Below, in pieces: positions 34,054-41,886 of a DNA stretch of 64,000 nucleotides. Numbering within the stretch: position 1 is the first letter of the stretch; the number at the start of each line of letters is the position of its first letter. The position numbers and the translations under genes are program-made. The stretch covers positions 1-64,000 of the forward strand of contig JACJXQ010000008.1 in the NCBI GenBank assembly GCA_020636495.1, given 5' to 3'. The notes under the pieces were generated by a model, which was not told the origin of the DNA, did not search any database, and worked only from the letters and a program-made list of their open reading frames with translations. The stretch comes from Chitinophagales bacterium. Its GTDB lineage: Bacteria; Bacteroidota; Bacteroidia; Chitinophagales; Chitinophagaceae.

Positions 34054-34909
34054 ATGAATCTATCGAGTACTCTGTAGTATCTGCACTATTGGTTATCTCC
34101 CTGATCACCAGGTCCAGTTCGTTGGCAGAGATCAGCATCTTATCAAGTATTTCCTCTTTTTCTTCCACGCTGTGCTCCTCATCTTTCAGCAAATGTATTA
34201 GCCCCATAAGGCTGGCCAAAGGTGCACGCACTACGTGCGATTGCATCCATGCTATCTCGTTCAGCTTTTCATTCTGCTTTTCTACAGCATCAATGTATCT
34301 CAACTGGCGGGTGATGTCGTTGGCAATAATTATCTGCGCCTTGATGCCTTTGTAATCTATATCAGTACCCTGTGTGTACACGTATATCAACTCGCCGTCT
34401 TTCTTCTTATGCCTGTGTATACCCGTAGAGTGGGCCATGTCCGAACGCTTGGGCAGGTTCAGTTTCGACTCCAGCAGTTCCACATCCTCATCATGTTCTA
34501 TCTGTAGTATGGTCATACTGGAGAATTCACCCTGCGTATACCCATAATGCGCTATGGCAGCATTATTTATATCCAGTATCTTATCTGTCTCTGGTTGGTA
34601 TATAAATACCGGCATCGGGCTGGATTCGAACAGCGTTTTATACTTCTGTTCCGAACGTATCAGTTCCTGTTCACTTTCCTGTAGCCTGGTTATTTTCAAT
34701 TGCAACTCTTTGCTGTGCCGCTTTACTAAAAAATGCAGCAACAATGCGGTAACACCAACATAGATAAGCCCTTTGAATGTCTGTAATTTAGACAGTAACG
34801 CTACATTATGGCTGAATATCCGCTCCAGTAAACTATCGCTGAAGTATATCCACAAAATACCAAAAACCAGGTACACAAACGTTACCCTGAACACCGTTTT
34901 AAGATGCAT
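34052..34909 (-). CDS. PAS protein with HisKA-like segment but no ATPase domain
   Basis: The 285-residue protein has two N-terminal transmembrane segments (about 8-27 and 46-63), a coiled coil, a PAS domain (about 85-205, with FESSPMPVFIYQPETDKIL), and a C-terminal helical region resembling a HisKA dimerisation domain (EIAWMQSHVVRAPLASLMGL with a His at the expected site). The protein then ends, with no HATPase_c domain and no gene fragment downstream that could supply it, because the terminator and the cytochrome gene follow. It is therefore either a non-catalytic sensor or one that is phosphorylated by another kinase. Related short proteins are common in Bacteroidota. Confidence 0.75.
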   Translation of the reverse strand: MHLKTVFRVTFVYLVFGILWIYFSDSLLERIFSHNVALLSKLQTFKGLIYVGVTALLLHFLVKRHSKELQLKITRLQESEQELIRSEQKYKTLFESSPMPVFIYQPETDKILDINNAAIAHYGYTQGEFSSMTILQIEHDEDVELLESKLNLPKRSDMAHSTGIHRHKKKDGELIYVYTQGTDIDYKGIKAQIIIANDITRQLRYIDAVEKQNEKLNEIAWMQSHVVRAPLASLMGLIHLLKDEEHSVEEKEEILDKMLISANELDLVIREITNSADTTEYSIDS

Positions 34910-35072
34910 GCTTATCCTCCGCTAAAACTTATGTAATGAAATAATTATCCTCTGTAATGTGGGCGAAGGTCTGCATTTTTCTACAAAACGTAAAAAAACA
35001 AATAAATCGTTGTTATATAACAGTTTATAACGCATAGCCTCATACATCGTGCCTGTTTCACTAGCACATGAA

Positions 35073-35109
35073 ATAAAAAAGGGCATAAGTGAAAACACTT
35101 ATGCCCTTT
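35073..35109 (-). terminator. Intrinsic terminator after the M28 peptidase gene
   Basis: A 14-bp perfect stem (35078-35091 with 35096-35109) closes a 4-base AAAA loop on the plus strand, with a T-rich tail on the minus strand. The rest of the 34910-35072 gap holds no gene. Confidence 0.9.
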
Positions 35110-35128
35110 CTGTCAATATGCTTATCTC

Positions 35129-36775
35129 TTATTCCGGTTTGGGTGTAAACACCAGTGGTTTGGTTATTTCCTTGCCGTCGCGCTTGAAAGTGATGGTTGT
35201 TTTGTCGCCTTCTTCAAACTTGCCCAGCGCCTCCATATAGGTCTGTATGCCACGTATCTCATTATCACCCATTTTGATGATAATATCGCCACCTTTCAGG
35301 CCCGCATTTGCGGCCGGGCGACCATCGGTCACTCCATCTATCCTCAGTCCGCCGTCGTTGAAAGCGTAATCAGGCATCACACCCAGCGTTACTTTAAAAC
35401 GAACTTTTCCTACCGTTGTCTGCTTGGTTTCCCTGAAGGCGGGTTTGCTCATACCATCCATTTGCTTCACAATGTCAAATATGTAGTGCATCACCGCAGC
35501 TTCACCTTCGTAATTTATCTTATCAGCATCATCGCTTGGCTTATGATAATCAGAGTGCGTACCCGTGAAGAAGAACAACACAGGTATCCCCTTGTAGTAA
35601 AAAGAAGTATGGTCAGAAGGACCTACACCTGAACTGTCTAAACCAATCTTAAAACGCTCATCGTTGGTGTTTACCACCTTGCCCCATACGGGCGAAGTAC
35701 CTACACCACCCACCGTCAGCGAATGCGTGCTGTCGTTCAGCCTACCCACCATATCCATATTGATCATATAGGCTACTTTATTGCTGTCCAGTCCCAGTTC
35801 TTCCACTATCTTCTTCGAGCCTATCAGCCCCAGTTCTTCGGCCGAGAAGTGCATAAATACGTAGTTGTAATTTTTCAGCCCTGCGTCTTTCACCCATCCT
35901 GCTATCTGCATGAGGGCAGCCGTACCGCTGGCGTTGTCATCGGCACCATTGTGTATAGAACCGTCTTTCTTGGCATACAGGCTGTTGCCGTCCTCACCAT
36001 GGCCCAGGTGATCGTAGTGCGCACCCAGCACCACGGTATACTTGGCACCGTTGTCTATGCTGAACAATACGTTGTGCCCCGTCAGTTCTTTGTCTTTCAG
36101 GTCAGCTTCAAAAGCCAGCTGTACAGACGCTCCCAGGTGCGGGAACACATATTGCTTATAACCCTTGTAAGTGATATAAGCCACAGGAATACTCAGCGCC
36201 TCATACTCGGTTTTCTTGTTGAACACCGCAGGATATTTAGCGTCATACTCATCGTAGAACACTACCGCTTTCGCGCCCTGCTTTACCGCTTCTTCGCAAC
36301 GCTCAAAAGCATCCTTCTCCCAGTTGAAGTGCGGGTCTTTGGACTGCTCCTCATCTTCAAACATAGGCTCCATCCATATCTTTCCGCCTTCCATCACGCC
36401 GGGCGTCACATCGCTGGCGGCCTTGCCATTGGCGCTGAACGATATCGGGAACCACTCACCTTTTACCAGCTCCTTACCATTCACCGTCATATGATTATCG
36501 GCGCCACGCGTGCGGCCTATGGTAAAGGTGAACGGGTACAGATCCTTACTCTTGTAAGTAGCAATGCCCTGCTGTTCATAGTATTTAGTGATGTAGTCAG
36601 AGGCAAGCTTTTCGCCCTCAGAGCCTGTGCGGCGACCTTCCAGTTTGTCCGAAGCCAGGTAGCCGATGTCTTTTTTCAGTTGTTTGACAACTTTCTTGTC
36701 CGATACCTTTTGCGCCATGGCAGGCACAAAAAGCACTATTGCTGTAATGGATAATAACCAACGACCGGTTTGCAT
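35129..36775 (-). CDS. M28 family zinc peptidase with PA and PDZ domains
   Basis: The 548-residue exported metallopeptidase has a signal peptide (MQTGRWLLSITAIVLFVPAMA, then Q). A protease-associated insert is at about 120-230. The M28 catalytic domain carries all zinc ligands (LGAHYDHLG near 253, HNGADDNASG, HFSAEELGLIGS, NMDMVGRL, and GTHSDYHKPSDD). A C-terminal PDZ domain is at about 455-545 (LRIDGVTDGRPAANAGLKGG). Such enzymes are aminopeptidases or dipeptidases in the periplasm or outside. An in-frame ATG 7 codons earlier (36796) is unlikely because a TAnnTTTG element at 36794 would overlap it. It is monocistronic. Confidence 0.9.
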   Translation of the reverse strand: MQTGRWLLSITAIVLFVPAMAQKVSDKKVVKQLKKDIGYLASDKLEGRRTGSEGEKLASDYITKYYEQQGIATYKSKDLYPFTFTIGRTRGADNHMTVNGKELVKGEWFPISFSANGKAASDVTPGVMEGGKIWMEPMFEDEEQSKDPHFNWEKDAFERCEEAVKQGAKAVVFYDEYDAKYPAVFNKKTEYEALSIPVAYITYKGYKQYVFPHLGASVQLAFEADLKDKELTGHNVLFSIDNGAKYTVVLGAHYDHLGHGEDGNSLYAKKDGSIHNGADDNASGTAALMQIAGWVKDAGLKNYNYVFMHFSAEELGLIGSKKIVEELGLDSNKVAYMINMDMVGRLNDSTHSLTVGGVGTSPVWGKVVNTNDERFKIGLDSSGVGPSDHTSFYYKGIPVLFFFTGTHSDYHKPSDDADKINYEGEAAVMHYIFDIVKQMDGMSKPAFRETKQTTVGKVRFKVTLGVMPDYAFNDGGLRIDGVTDGRPAANAGLKGGDIIIKMGDNEIRGIQTYMEALGKFEEGDKTTITFKRDGKEITKPLVFTPKPE

Positions 36776-36793
36776 ATTTTTCTGTTTGGGCTG

Positions 36794-36801
36794 CAAAGGT
36801 A
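36794..36801 (-). promoter_or_regulatory. TAnnTTTG -7 element of the M28 peptidase gene
   Basis: Minus strand TACCTTTG ends 18 bases before the ATG at 36775, which decides the start codon. Confidence 0.55.
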
Positions 36802-36813
36802 CTATTAAACAAC

Positions 36814-36846
36814 AAAACCATGTTCCATTATGCGGAACATGGTTTT
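36814..36846 (-). terminator. Intrinsic terminator after scpB
   Basis: A 13-bp perfect stem (36814-36826 with 36834-36846) has loop ATTATGC and is T-rich at its minus-strand end. It ends scpB transcription just upstream of the peptidase promoter. Confidence 0.8.
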
Positions 36847-36869
36847 GCTACTTATTAAAATCCCCTCTC

Positions 36870-37517
36870 TTACTCCCCGGACTCTTCTTTCAGTGTGCCG
36901 TCAGCCCCCACTGTCATCAGGGCTTCGGGGTGCTCCCCCGGCTCTGCATCCGTGCCGTTGGTAGGTATTACTATTTCAATGTTCGTAATATCTTTCAGTG
37001 CCGGCAGATCTTCAGGGCTGTTGATGCCCAGGTAATCCATAAAATTCTTCGACGTGCTGTATACCAGCGGCTTGCCCACGGCGTCCTCTTTGCGGCCCGC
37101 TATCACTATCAGTTCTTTTTCCAGCAGCTTTTGTATGGAGTAGTCTACACTCACACCGCGAATGAACTCTATCTCGCCTTTGGTTATCGGCTGCTTATAA
37201 GCAATGATAGCCAATGTCTCCATAGCCGCCAGCGATAATTTCTTGATATGTTTGTCGCCGTTCAGTTGCAGTACGGTCTTGTGGTATTCTTTTTTGGTCA
37301 GGAACTGGTAGCCCCCGCCTACTTCCCGTAGCTCAAAGGGGTAGTAGCCCGCGGCGTACTTCTCGCGTATAGCATCTATACAGGCCGAGATGCGCTCACC
37401 CTCAACAGGTTCCTCAAACGTCTGGCTGAGCAAGTCTACCATCTCCATATGTGTTATGGGGCGTTCGCTGGCAAAAACCAGCGCCTCTATATGCGGCATT
37501 AAATGTTCTATATCCAT
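36870..37517 (-). CDS. scpB: Segregation and condensation protein B
   Basis: The 215-residue protein is ScpB, which dimerises and binds ScpA and SMC in the chromosome condensation complex. Two winged-helix domains are visible, with EALVFASERPITHMEMVDLL at the N-terminus and LSLAAMETLAIIAYKQPITK plus IEFIRGVSVDYSIQKLLEK in the second. The length is normal, with an acidic tail (about 190-215) that varies between species. scpA is not beside it. Two short terminator-ended segments lie upstream (37647 and 37786). Its own promoter was not identified. Confidence 0.9.
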   Translation of the reverse strand: MDIEHLMPHIEALVFASERPITHMEMVDLLSQTFEEPVEGERISACIDAIREKYAAGYYPFELREVGGGYQFLTKKEYHKTVLQLNGDKHIKKLSLAAMETLAIIAYKQPITKGEIEFIRGVSVDYSIQKLLEKELIVIAGRKEDAVGKPLVYSTSKNFMDYLGINSPEDLPALKDITNIEIVIPTNGTDAEPGEHPEALMTVGADGTLKEESGE

Positions 37518-37646
37518 ACTTCTGTCCTTTTTAAGGTTACACCGAAATTAAACAAGCTGTCGCTGCCTGCCACGAAAAGAAATACACAGATGTGGGAAAG
37601 TTAAGTTAAAAGTCAATTTTTTATGCGTAATGGGTACTGGCAAACA

Positions 37647-37670
37647 AAAGCCCCGCACATGCGGGGCTTT
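37647..37670 (-). terminator. Intrinsic terminator upstream of scpB
   Basis: A 10-bp perfect stem AAAGCCCCGC / GCGGGGCTTT with loop ACAT is followed on the minus strand by TTTTGTTT. It lies between a minus-strand -7 element (37732) and scpB, so it would end a transcript of about 80 bases. Confidence 0.8.
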
Positions 37671-37731
37671 ATAACAGAGCAATAACGGCTTCCTCCTCAT
37701 AACAGGGATATAAATACCGCTATTAACACAG

Positions 37732-37739
37732 CAAAGGTA
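37732..37739 (-). promoter_or_regulatory. TAnnTTTG -7 element of a short transcript
   Basis: Minus strand TACCTTTG. Transcription from it would run into the terminator at 37670-37647. The short transcript contains an ATG (minus strand, 37702-37700) beginning MRRKPLLLCYKAPHVRG, with three consecutive leucine codons. No -33 element is clear. Confidence 0.35.
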
Positions 37740-37785
37740 CACCATACCCCACCTCTGAAAAAGGGGGAAATCACCCATTTTTTGC

Positions 37786-37812
37786 CAAAAAGCCCCCGGC
37801 AATGCGGGGGCT
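37786..37812 (-). terminator. Second intrinsic terminator-like hairpin
   Basis: AGCCCCCG / CGGGGGCT form an 8-bp stem with loop GCAATG, followed on the minus strand by TTTTT. No gene precedes it on the minus strand, but a perfect hairpin (GCGCCATAC / GTATGGCGT type) lies just upstream at about 37827-37848. The rest of 37813-37960 shows no gene. Confidence 0.65.
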
Positions 37813-37964
37813 ACACTATGGAAGGAGCGCCATACACCGTATGGCGTCAGCATCGGGAGACACTTTTTTTATCCATATACGTAAAGTTATCTCTTTGGGT
37901 TGCCGCCCGGCGGAAAATAATGGATGGGCAGTATTGAGACACAGTTTAAGTAATTCCTACCGTC

Positions 37965-38017
37965 CGTCATTGCGCGGAGGTATTTGCGAAGGCAAATATC
38001 GACAAAGCAATCTCGTC
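37965..38017 (+). repeat. Dispersed repeat TGCG(A/C)GG...AAGCAATCTCG, copy 2
   Basis: CGTCATTGCGCGGAGG and ACAAAGCAATCTCGTC match the two ends of the dispersed repeat, with an extra palindrome (GGTATTTGCGAAGGCAAATATC-like) between them. It marks the left edge of the AT-rich nuclease island. Copy 3 in opposite orientation marks the right edge. Confidence 0.65.
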
Positions 38018-38043
38018 ATAACAGTTTGAAGTGACGCAAAAGC

Positions 38044-38066
38044 AAATGTAGATAGGAATTACATTT
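38044..38066. promoter_or_regulatory. Inverted repeat AAATGTA-N9-TACATTT, possible operator
   Basis: Seven-base perfect inverted arms lie directly ahead of a TAnnTTTG match (TAGCTTTG, 38068-38075) and the small Cys-rich gene. This is a plausible repressor site, but it is short and may be chance. The -7 match is only 4 bases from the ATG, too close for normal initiation of that gene. Confidence 0.25.
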
Positions 38067-38079
38067 ATAGCTTTGTATC

Positions 38080-38247
38080 ATGCTTGATACAAGTTCATTC
38101 ATTCTACTAAACGACCAACCTACAATATGTCATATATGTGCTAGCAGAACAGACTTTGGCTGCTTTCTCCATACCAATGGCAAGTTGCAAGTACATTTTT
38201 GTTTGAATGAGGAATGCGCTTGTACATTCCTTGCTTGCGAGGAGTAA
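38080..38247 (+). CDS. Small Cys-rich (zinc-finger-like) protein, 55 aa
   Basis: An ATG at 38080 opens a 55-codon frame encoding a protein rich in Cys and His. CHIC at residues 17-20 is followed by C28, H31, H39, FCLNEECAC (41-48) and C53. The CxxC plus CxxxxC spacing looks like a small treble-clef or zinc-ribbon domain. It lies just upstream of the HNH nuclease gene in the same AT-rich stretch and shares its low GC. I do not recognise a family. It could be a partner of the nuclease, or the remnant of a larger zinc-binding protein. Confidence 0.55.
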   Translation: MLDTSSFILLNDQPTICHICASRTDFGCFLHTNGKLQVHFCLNEECACTFLACEE

Positions 38248-38336
38248 AGTTCACTTATTTCCGATTGTACGGACTATATAGTATCAATACTTTCGTATTC
38301 TAATAATAGGGAGTAAATTCATGAAAATTTCACTCT

Positions 38337-39101
38337 ATGCCAAGAACAGATGTATGGACACGTGAACAAACTATTATAGCCTTTAAGCTATATTGCGAAA
38401 TACCGTTTGGTCAAGCTCATTCACGAAACGCTAAAGTTCAGGAAGTAGCAAAAATTGTTGGACGTACACCCGGCGCGGTAGCTCGCAAATTGGGCAACTT
38501 TGGCAGCCTAGACCCTGAGCTTAAAGCACGAGGAGTAAAAGGTCTTGGAAATAGAAGCAAATTAGACGAAGAAATCTGGCATGAGTTCCATGCCAATTGG
38601 AACAAACTTGCTTACGAAAGCACTAAAATGATAGCTGAGGTAAAAAAGAAACCTATCGAATCATTACTGGATATTGATATTAATGACCTGCCCAAAGGAG
38701 AGACCAAAATAAGATCAGTAAAAACAAGGATATATCAGGATTTCTTTCGGAAAGCAGTATTAGCAGAATACGAACAAACATGCTGTATAACAGGTTTAAA
38801 AGTTCCAGGCTTATTAATTGCTAGTCACATCGTACCGTGGAAAGACGATGAGAAAAATAGAACAAACCCACAAAACGGTTTGTGTTTGAATGCCTTACAC
38901 GACAAAGCTTTTGATAAAGGATATATAACAGTATTACCAAACTATACTATTCAAGTATCGAAACAATTAGCAGACTATAAGGATGCCACTATCAATGAAT
39001 ACTTTACGCAATTTGACAAAAAACCAATAATAAAACCCCATAAATTCTTACCTGATAAGCAGTTTCTAGAATATCATTATGAACACATTTATAAGAAATA
39101 A
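38337..39101 (+). CDS. HNH endonuclease with N-terminal helix-turn-helix-like domain
   Basis: The 254-residue protein has an N-terminal region (1-60) that looks like a DNA-reading helix-turn-helix (VQEVAKIVGRTPGAVARKLG), a linker, and a C-terminal HNH_2-type nuclease domain (about 140-215). The domain shows CCITG, ASHIVPWKDDEKN and NPQNGLCLNALHDKAFDKGY with the His-Asn-His residues. Related proteins are annotated as putative restriction endonucleases. No methyltransferase gene is adjacent, so protection of host DNA is not explained. The downstream gene overlaps it by 23 bases. Base composition is AT-richer than the flanking core genes, which suggests transfer. Confidence 0.8.
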   Translation: MPRTDVWTREQTIIAFKLYCEIPFGQAHSRNAKVQEVAKIVGRTPGAVARKLGNFGSLDPELKARGVKGLGNRSKLDEEIWHEFHANWNKLAYESTKMIAEVKKKPIESLLDIDINDLPKGETKIRSVKTRIYQDFFRKAVLAEYEQTCCITGLKVPGLLIASHIVPWKDDEKNRTNPQNGLCLNALHDKAFDKGYITVLPNYTIQVSKQLADYKDATINEYFTQFDKKPIIKPHKFLPDKQFLEYHYEHIYKK

Positions 39102-39657
39102 ACCAACTGGCAACATAAAATTCATCAACCTTAAAACATTCATTAATGAGTATTTTGATGACACTCCGTATATATTCACCATACAAGACAGGAACTATCT
39201 CAAAAACATGGTTGAAGGCCATACCTGTCCAGGTATATTTTGTACCAACAAGATATTAGATGGCAACCTAAGAGTAATAGACACGCACATGCCTGAATAC
39301 TTAGTATTTATTATGTTGAATAGTATAAACGGCATTCCTCTCAAACAAGCGATATCTCAAGCGGCGAAGGTTGGCTTACCTCATTACCCTGCTAATTTTC
39401 AGCTTAGGTTTTTCAATGCAAAATTATTTCGACTTTTAGAGGCAATAGTTGCCTCTAACTTCACTACTACTGTATGGCGTGCAGAATGGCTGAGGGATAA
39501 TTGCTATGTTGTAAAACAAAACAATGAGCTTGAATACTATACCGTGTATGACTACAGGAGTTTAATAAACAACCTATTCGATTGGCTAACATTATCTTCT
39601 ATAAAGTATTCTGAAAATAATAAAGACTATTATAGGTTGTACTTAAAACTGATCTAA
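39079..39657 (+). CDS. Possible HpaII-like restriction endonuclease family protein
   Basis: The 192-residue protein overlaps the end of the HNH gene by 23 bases. Its first part reads NIKFINLKTFINEYF, the middle has MPEYLVFIMLNSING, and the end has YYTVYDYRSLINNLFDWLTL then NNKDYYRLYLKLI. This beginning and ending pattern resembles HpaII-type restriction enzymes, in which a C-terminal CYHLYNR...YYIKLNLQIRF-like segment is typical. The match is weak and I cannot see a sure PD-(D/E)xK catalytic set. The start could be later than the first ATG. With the HNH gene it may form a nuclease pair, but that is inference. Confidence 0.4.
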   Translation: MNTFIRNKPTGNIKFINLKTFINEYFDDTPYIFTIQDRNYLKNMVEGHTCPGIFCTNKILDGNLRVIDTHMPEYLVFIMLNSINGIPLKQAISQAAKVGLPHYPANFQLRFFNAKLFRLLEAIVASNFTTTVWRAEWLRDNCYVVKQNNELEYYTVYDYRSLINNLFDWLTLSSIKYSENNKDYYRLYLKLI

Positions 39658-39804
39658 CATTAAATTTCATAAAATTGCACATTTTACGTATATTTGCTAT
39701 AATAATAGCGCCCCGCTATTCCCGCTCTTTGACATATCGCCTGTGAGAACACCGCCCTGTATTTTTCGTGCGCTTACCCCGCTTTTTTATTTTTTCCGCT
39801 TTCC

Positions 39805-39912
39805 AGGAAACATTTGGAAACAATCCCCGCGCAATAGCATGTATATCAACCCATTGCACAGAATATTTTGTTGCCCCCACCCACAAAAATGGAAACAATC
39901 TGGAAACAAAAG
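39805..39912 (+). repeat. Two pairs of GGAAACA direct repeats
   Basis: TGGAAACAATC occurs at 39815-39825 and 39890-39900, each with a second GGAAACA copy beside it (39806 and 39902). They lie after the nuclease island with no gene between. They might be binding sites or remains of an element end. The rest of 39658-40118 shows no gene, apart from the repeat and terminator listed. Confidence 0.35.
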
Positions 39913-39937
39913 GAACATTACTTACCCACTATTCCGT

Positions 39938-39963
39938 GAGACTGCTTCGTTCCTCGCAGTGAC
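39938..39963 (-). repeat. Dispersed repeat TGCGAGG...GAAGCAGTCTC, copy 3
   Basis: On the minus strand the sequence reads GTCACTGCGAGGAACGAAGC then AGTCTC, the same repeat as copies 1 and 2 but inverted relative to copy 2. Copies 2 and 3 flank the AT-rich nuclease island. Confidence 0.7.
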
Positions 39964-40008
39964 GTGAGTGGAAAAAAGCATGTGCGATCACAACAAATTG
40001 CAACATCA

Positions 40009-40040
40009 CAAAAAAGAAACCCGCTGATAAACAGCGGGTT
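40009..40040 (-). terminator. Intrinsic terminator after glnS
   Basis: AACCCGCT / AGCGGGTT form an 8-bp stem with loop GATAAAC, followed on the minus strand by TTCTTTTTT. It ends glnS transcription about 80 bases after its stop. Confidence 0.85.
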
Positions 40041-40118
40041 AGAAAAAACGTATAATAAAACGGTACAAAACACAACAAAATGCAACAACACCTTCCTTCA
40101 GGGAGGCTCGGAGGGTCC

Positions 40119-41795
40119 TTACCCCTTCTTCTGTTCCTTAGCCCATGAGTCTTTCAGGCCCACCGTACGGTTGAAGACCAGCTTTTCGGGAGTACTGTCC
40201 TTGTCGGCACAGAAATAGCCCTTACGCAAAAACTGGAAGGTATCGCCCGGCTGCGCCGTGGCCAGTGCAGGCTCTATATACACCGCAGGCAGCACCTCAA
40301 GGCTCTCCTCGTTGATGTGGTCTTTAAAGTCACCCTCAGCATTGGCCGGGTCCTCTACCTTAAACAGTCGGTCGTACAGGCGCACCTCTGCGGTGTGTGC
40401 CGTAGCGGCGTTCACCCAGTGTATGGTGCCCTTCACCTTCATGCCGCTGGTATCGCTGCCGCTCCTGCTCTCGGGTATATATGTGGCCTGTATCTCGGTC
40501 ACGTTGCCGTTGTCGTCTTTGGTAAAGCCCGTACACTCTATGATGTAGGCATGCTTCAGGCGCACGGTAAGCCCCGGCCCCAGGCGGAAGAACTTCTTCG
40601 GAGGCTCCTCCATAAAGTCGTCGCGCTCTATCCACAGCTCGCGGCTGAATGGCTTCACGTGGCTGCCCGCTTCCGGGTCTTCAGGGTTGTTCTCGGCATG
40701 CAGCTCTTCGGTCTGTCCCTCGGGGTAGTTGGTGATCACCAGCTTCATAGGGTCCAGCACGGCCATCATACGGTTGGCGGTCTGGTTCAACTGCTCGCGC
40801 ACGCAAAACTCCAGCAGGGCAATGTCGGTGATGTTCTCACGCTTGGCAATGCCTATCGTATCGCTGAAGTTCACCAAAGCCTGTGCGGGGTAACCACGGC
40901 GGCGCATACCGCTGATGGTAGGCATACGGGGGTCGTCCCAGCCGGCCACGTGCTTCTCGTTCACCAGTTGCAGCAGCTTGCGCTTGCTCATAACCGTATA
41001 GGTCAGGTTGCGGCGGGCAAACTCATACTGGCGAGACGGGAATATCTCCAGCTGCTCGATGAACCAGTTGTACAACGGGCGGTGGTGTATGAACTCCAGC
41101 GTACAGATGGAGTGTGTAATATGTTCGATGCTATCGCTCTGCCCGTGGGCAAAGTCGTATATAGGATATATGCACCACTTGTCGCCCGTGCGGTGGTGGT
41201 GCGCATGTTTGATGCGGTACATGAGGGGGTCGCGCAGCAGCAGGTTGGGGTGCGCCATGTCTATTTTGGCACGCAGCACCTTTTCGCCGTCTTTGTATTT
41301 GCCTTCGCGCATTTCGGCAAACAGTTGCAGGTTCTCCTCAACGCTGCGGTTGCGGTGGGGGCTTTCCTTGCCGGGTTCGGTCAGGTTGCCTTTGGTAGCG
41401 GCTATCTCCTCGGCGCTGCTGTCGTCTACATAGGCCTTGCCCTTTTTGATGAGCTTAACAGCGTATTCATACAAGGTCTCAAAGTAGTCGCTGGCGTAGT
41501 ATTCGCCATCCCACTGTATGCCTATGGCCTCCAGCAGCCACAGTATGTCGCGCTTTATGCTGTCTACATACTCAGTGTCTTCGGTCACGGGGTTGGTATC
41601 GTCAAAACGCAGGTTGCACTTGCCGCCATACTTTTTGGCCAGGCCAAAGTTGAGGCATATAGATGAGGCATGCCCGATGTGCAGGTAGCCGTTAGGCTCC
41701 GGCGGAAAACGGGTGTGTATATAGGGATACCTTCCTTCGGCAAGGTCTTTTTCTATGATCTCTTCAATAAAGTTGAGTGACTTTTCTTCGCTCAT
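40119..41795 (-). CDS. glnS: Glutaminyl-tRNA synthetase
   Basis: The 558-residue class I aminoacyl-tRNA synthetase attaches glutamine to tRNA-Gln. The HIGH-type motif is at [11 protein letters not shown] near residue 33. The KMSKS-type motif is at [10 protein letters not shown] near residue 272. The family-specific [11 protein letters not shown] and LRFDDTNP blocks and the C-terminal anticodon-binding beta barrels are present. Its length is typical (about 555). The presence of GlnRS means this organism does not need to rely only on transamidation for Gln-tRNA. The gene is monocistronic, with a -7 element 25 bases upstream and a terminator at 40009. Confidence 0.95.
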   Translation of the reverse strand: MSEEKSLNFIEEIIEKDLAEGRYPYIHTRFPPEPNGYLHIGHASSICLNFGLAKKYGGKCNLRFDDTNPVTEDTEYVDSIKRDILWLLEAIGIQWDGEYYASDYFETLYEYAVKLIKKGKAYVDDSSAEEIAATKGNLTEPGKESPHRNRSVEENLQLFAEMREGKYKDGEKVLRAKIDMAHPNLLLRDPLMYRIKHAHHHRTGDKWCIYPIYDFAHGQSDSIEHITHSICTLEFIHHRPLYNWFIEQLEIFPSRQYEFARRNLTYTVMSKRKLLQLVNEKHVAGWDDPRMPTISGMRRRGYPAQALVNFSDTIGIAKRENITDIALLEFCVREQLNQTANRMMAVLDPMKLVITNYPEGQTEELHAENNPEDPEAGSHVKPFSRELWIERDDFMEEPPKKFFRLGPGLTVRLKHAYIIECTGFTKDDNGNVTEIQATYIPESRSGSDTSGMKVKGTIHWVNAATAHTAEVRLYDRLFKVEDPANAEGDFKDHINEESLEVLPAVYIEPALATAQPGDTFQFLRKGYFCADKDSTPEKLVFNRTVGLKDSWAKEQKKG

Positions 41796-41820
41796 AAACC
41801 GCTCTTGTTTTGGCAGGTGG

Positions 41821-41828
41821 CAAAGGTA
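41821..41828 (-). promoter_or_regulatory. TAnnTTTG -7 element of glnS
   Basis: Minus strand TACCTTTG lies 25 bases before the glnS ATG. Confidence 0.5.
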
Positions 41829-41886
41829 AGCTATTCAGGGGGGAAATTGGTGAATGGCATCGGGTGGCACTAAGCCTGTAGCCACG

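Noticed and set aside
35723..36754. Open frame of 343 codons opposite the M28 peptidase
   Set aside because: The peptidase has all zinc ligands, a signal peptide and a promoter. The opposite frame has a composition typical of antisense shadows.
37700..37860. Short frames upstream of scpB as ordinary protein genes
   Set aside because: Each runs through a strong terminator hairpin, so they look like leader-type or chance frames, and are reported as findings only.
38321..38336. ATG at 38321 as start of the HNH gene
   Set aside because: It is out of frame with the HNH coding sequence and hits a stop after a few codons.
39805..39912. GGAAACA direct repeats as a small CRISPR or iteron array
   Set aside because: Only four short copies with irregular spacing exist, with no cas or rep gene nearby.
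40317..41666. Long open frame (about 450 codons) on the plus strand opposite glnS
   Set aside because: It is a shadow of the GC-rich third codon positions of glnS. The minus-strand frame has the HIGH and KMSKS motifs and a terminator, and the plus-strand product matches no known family.
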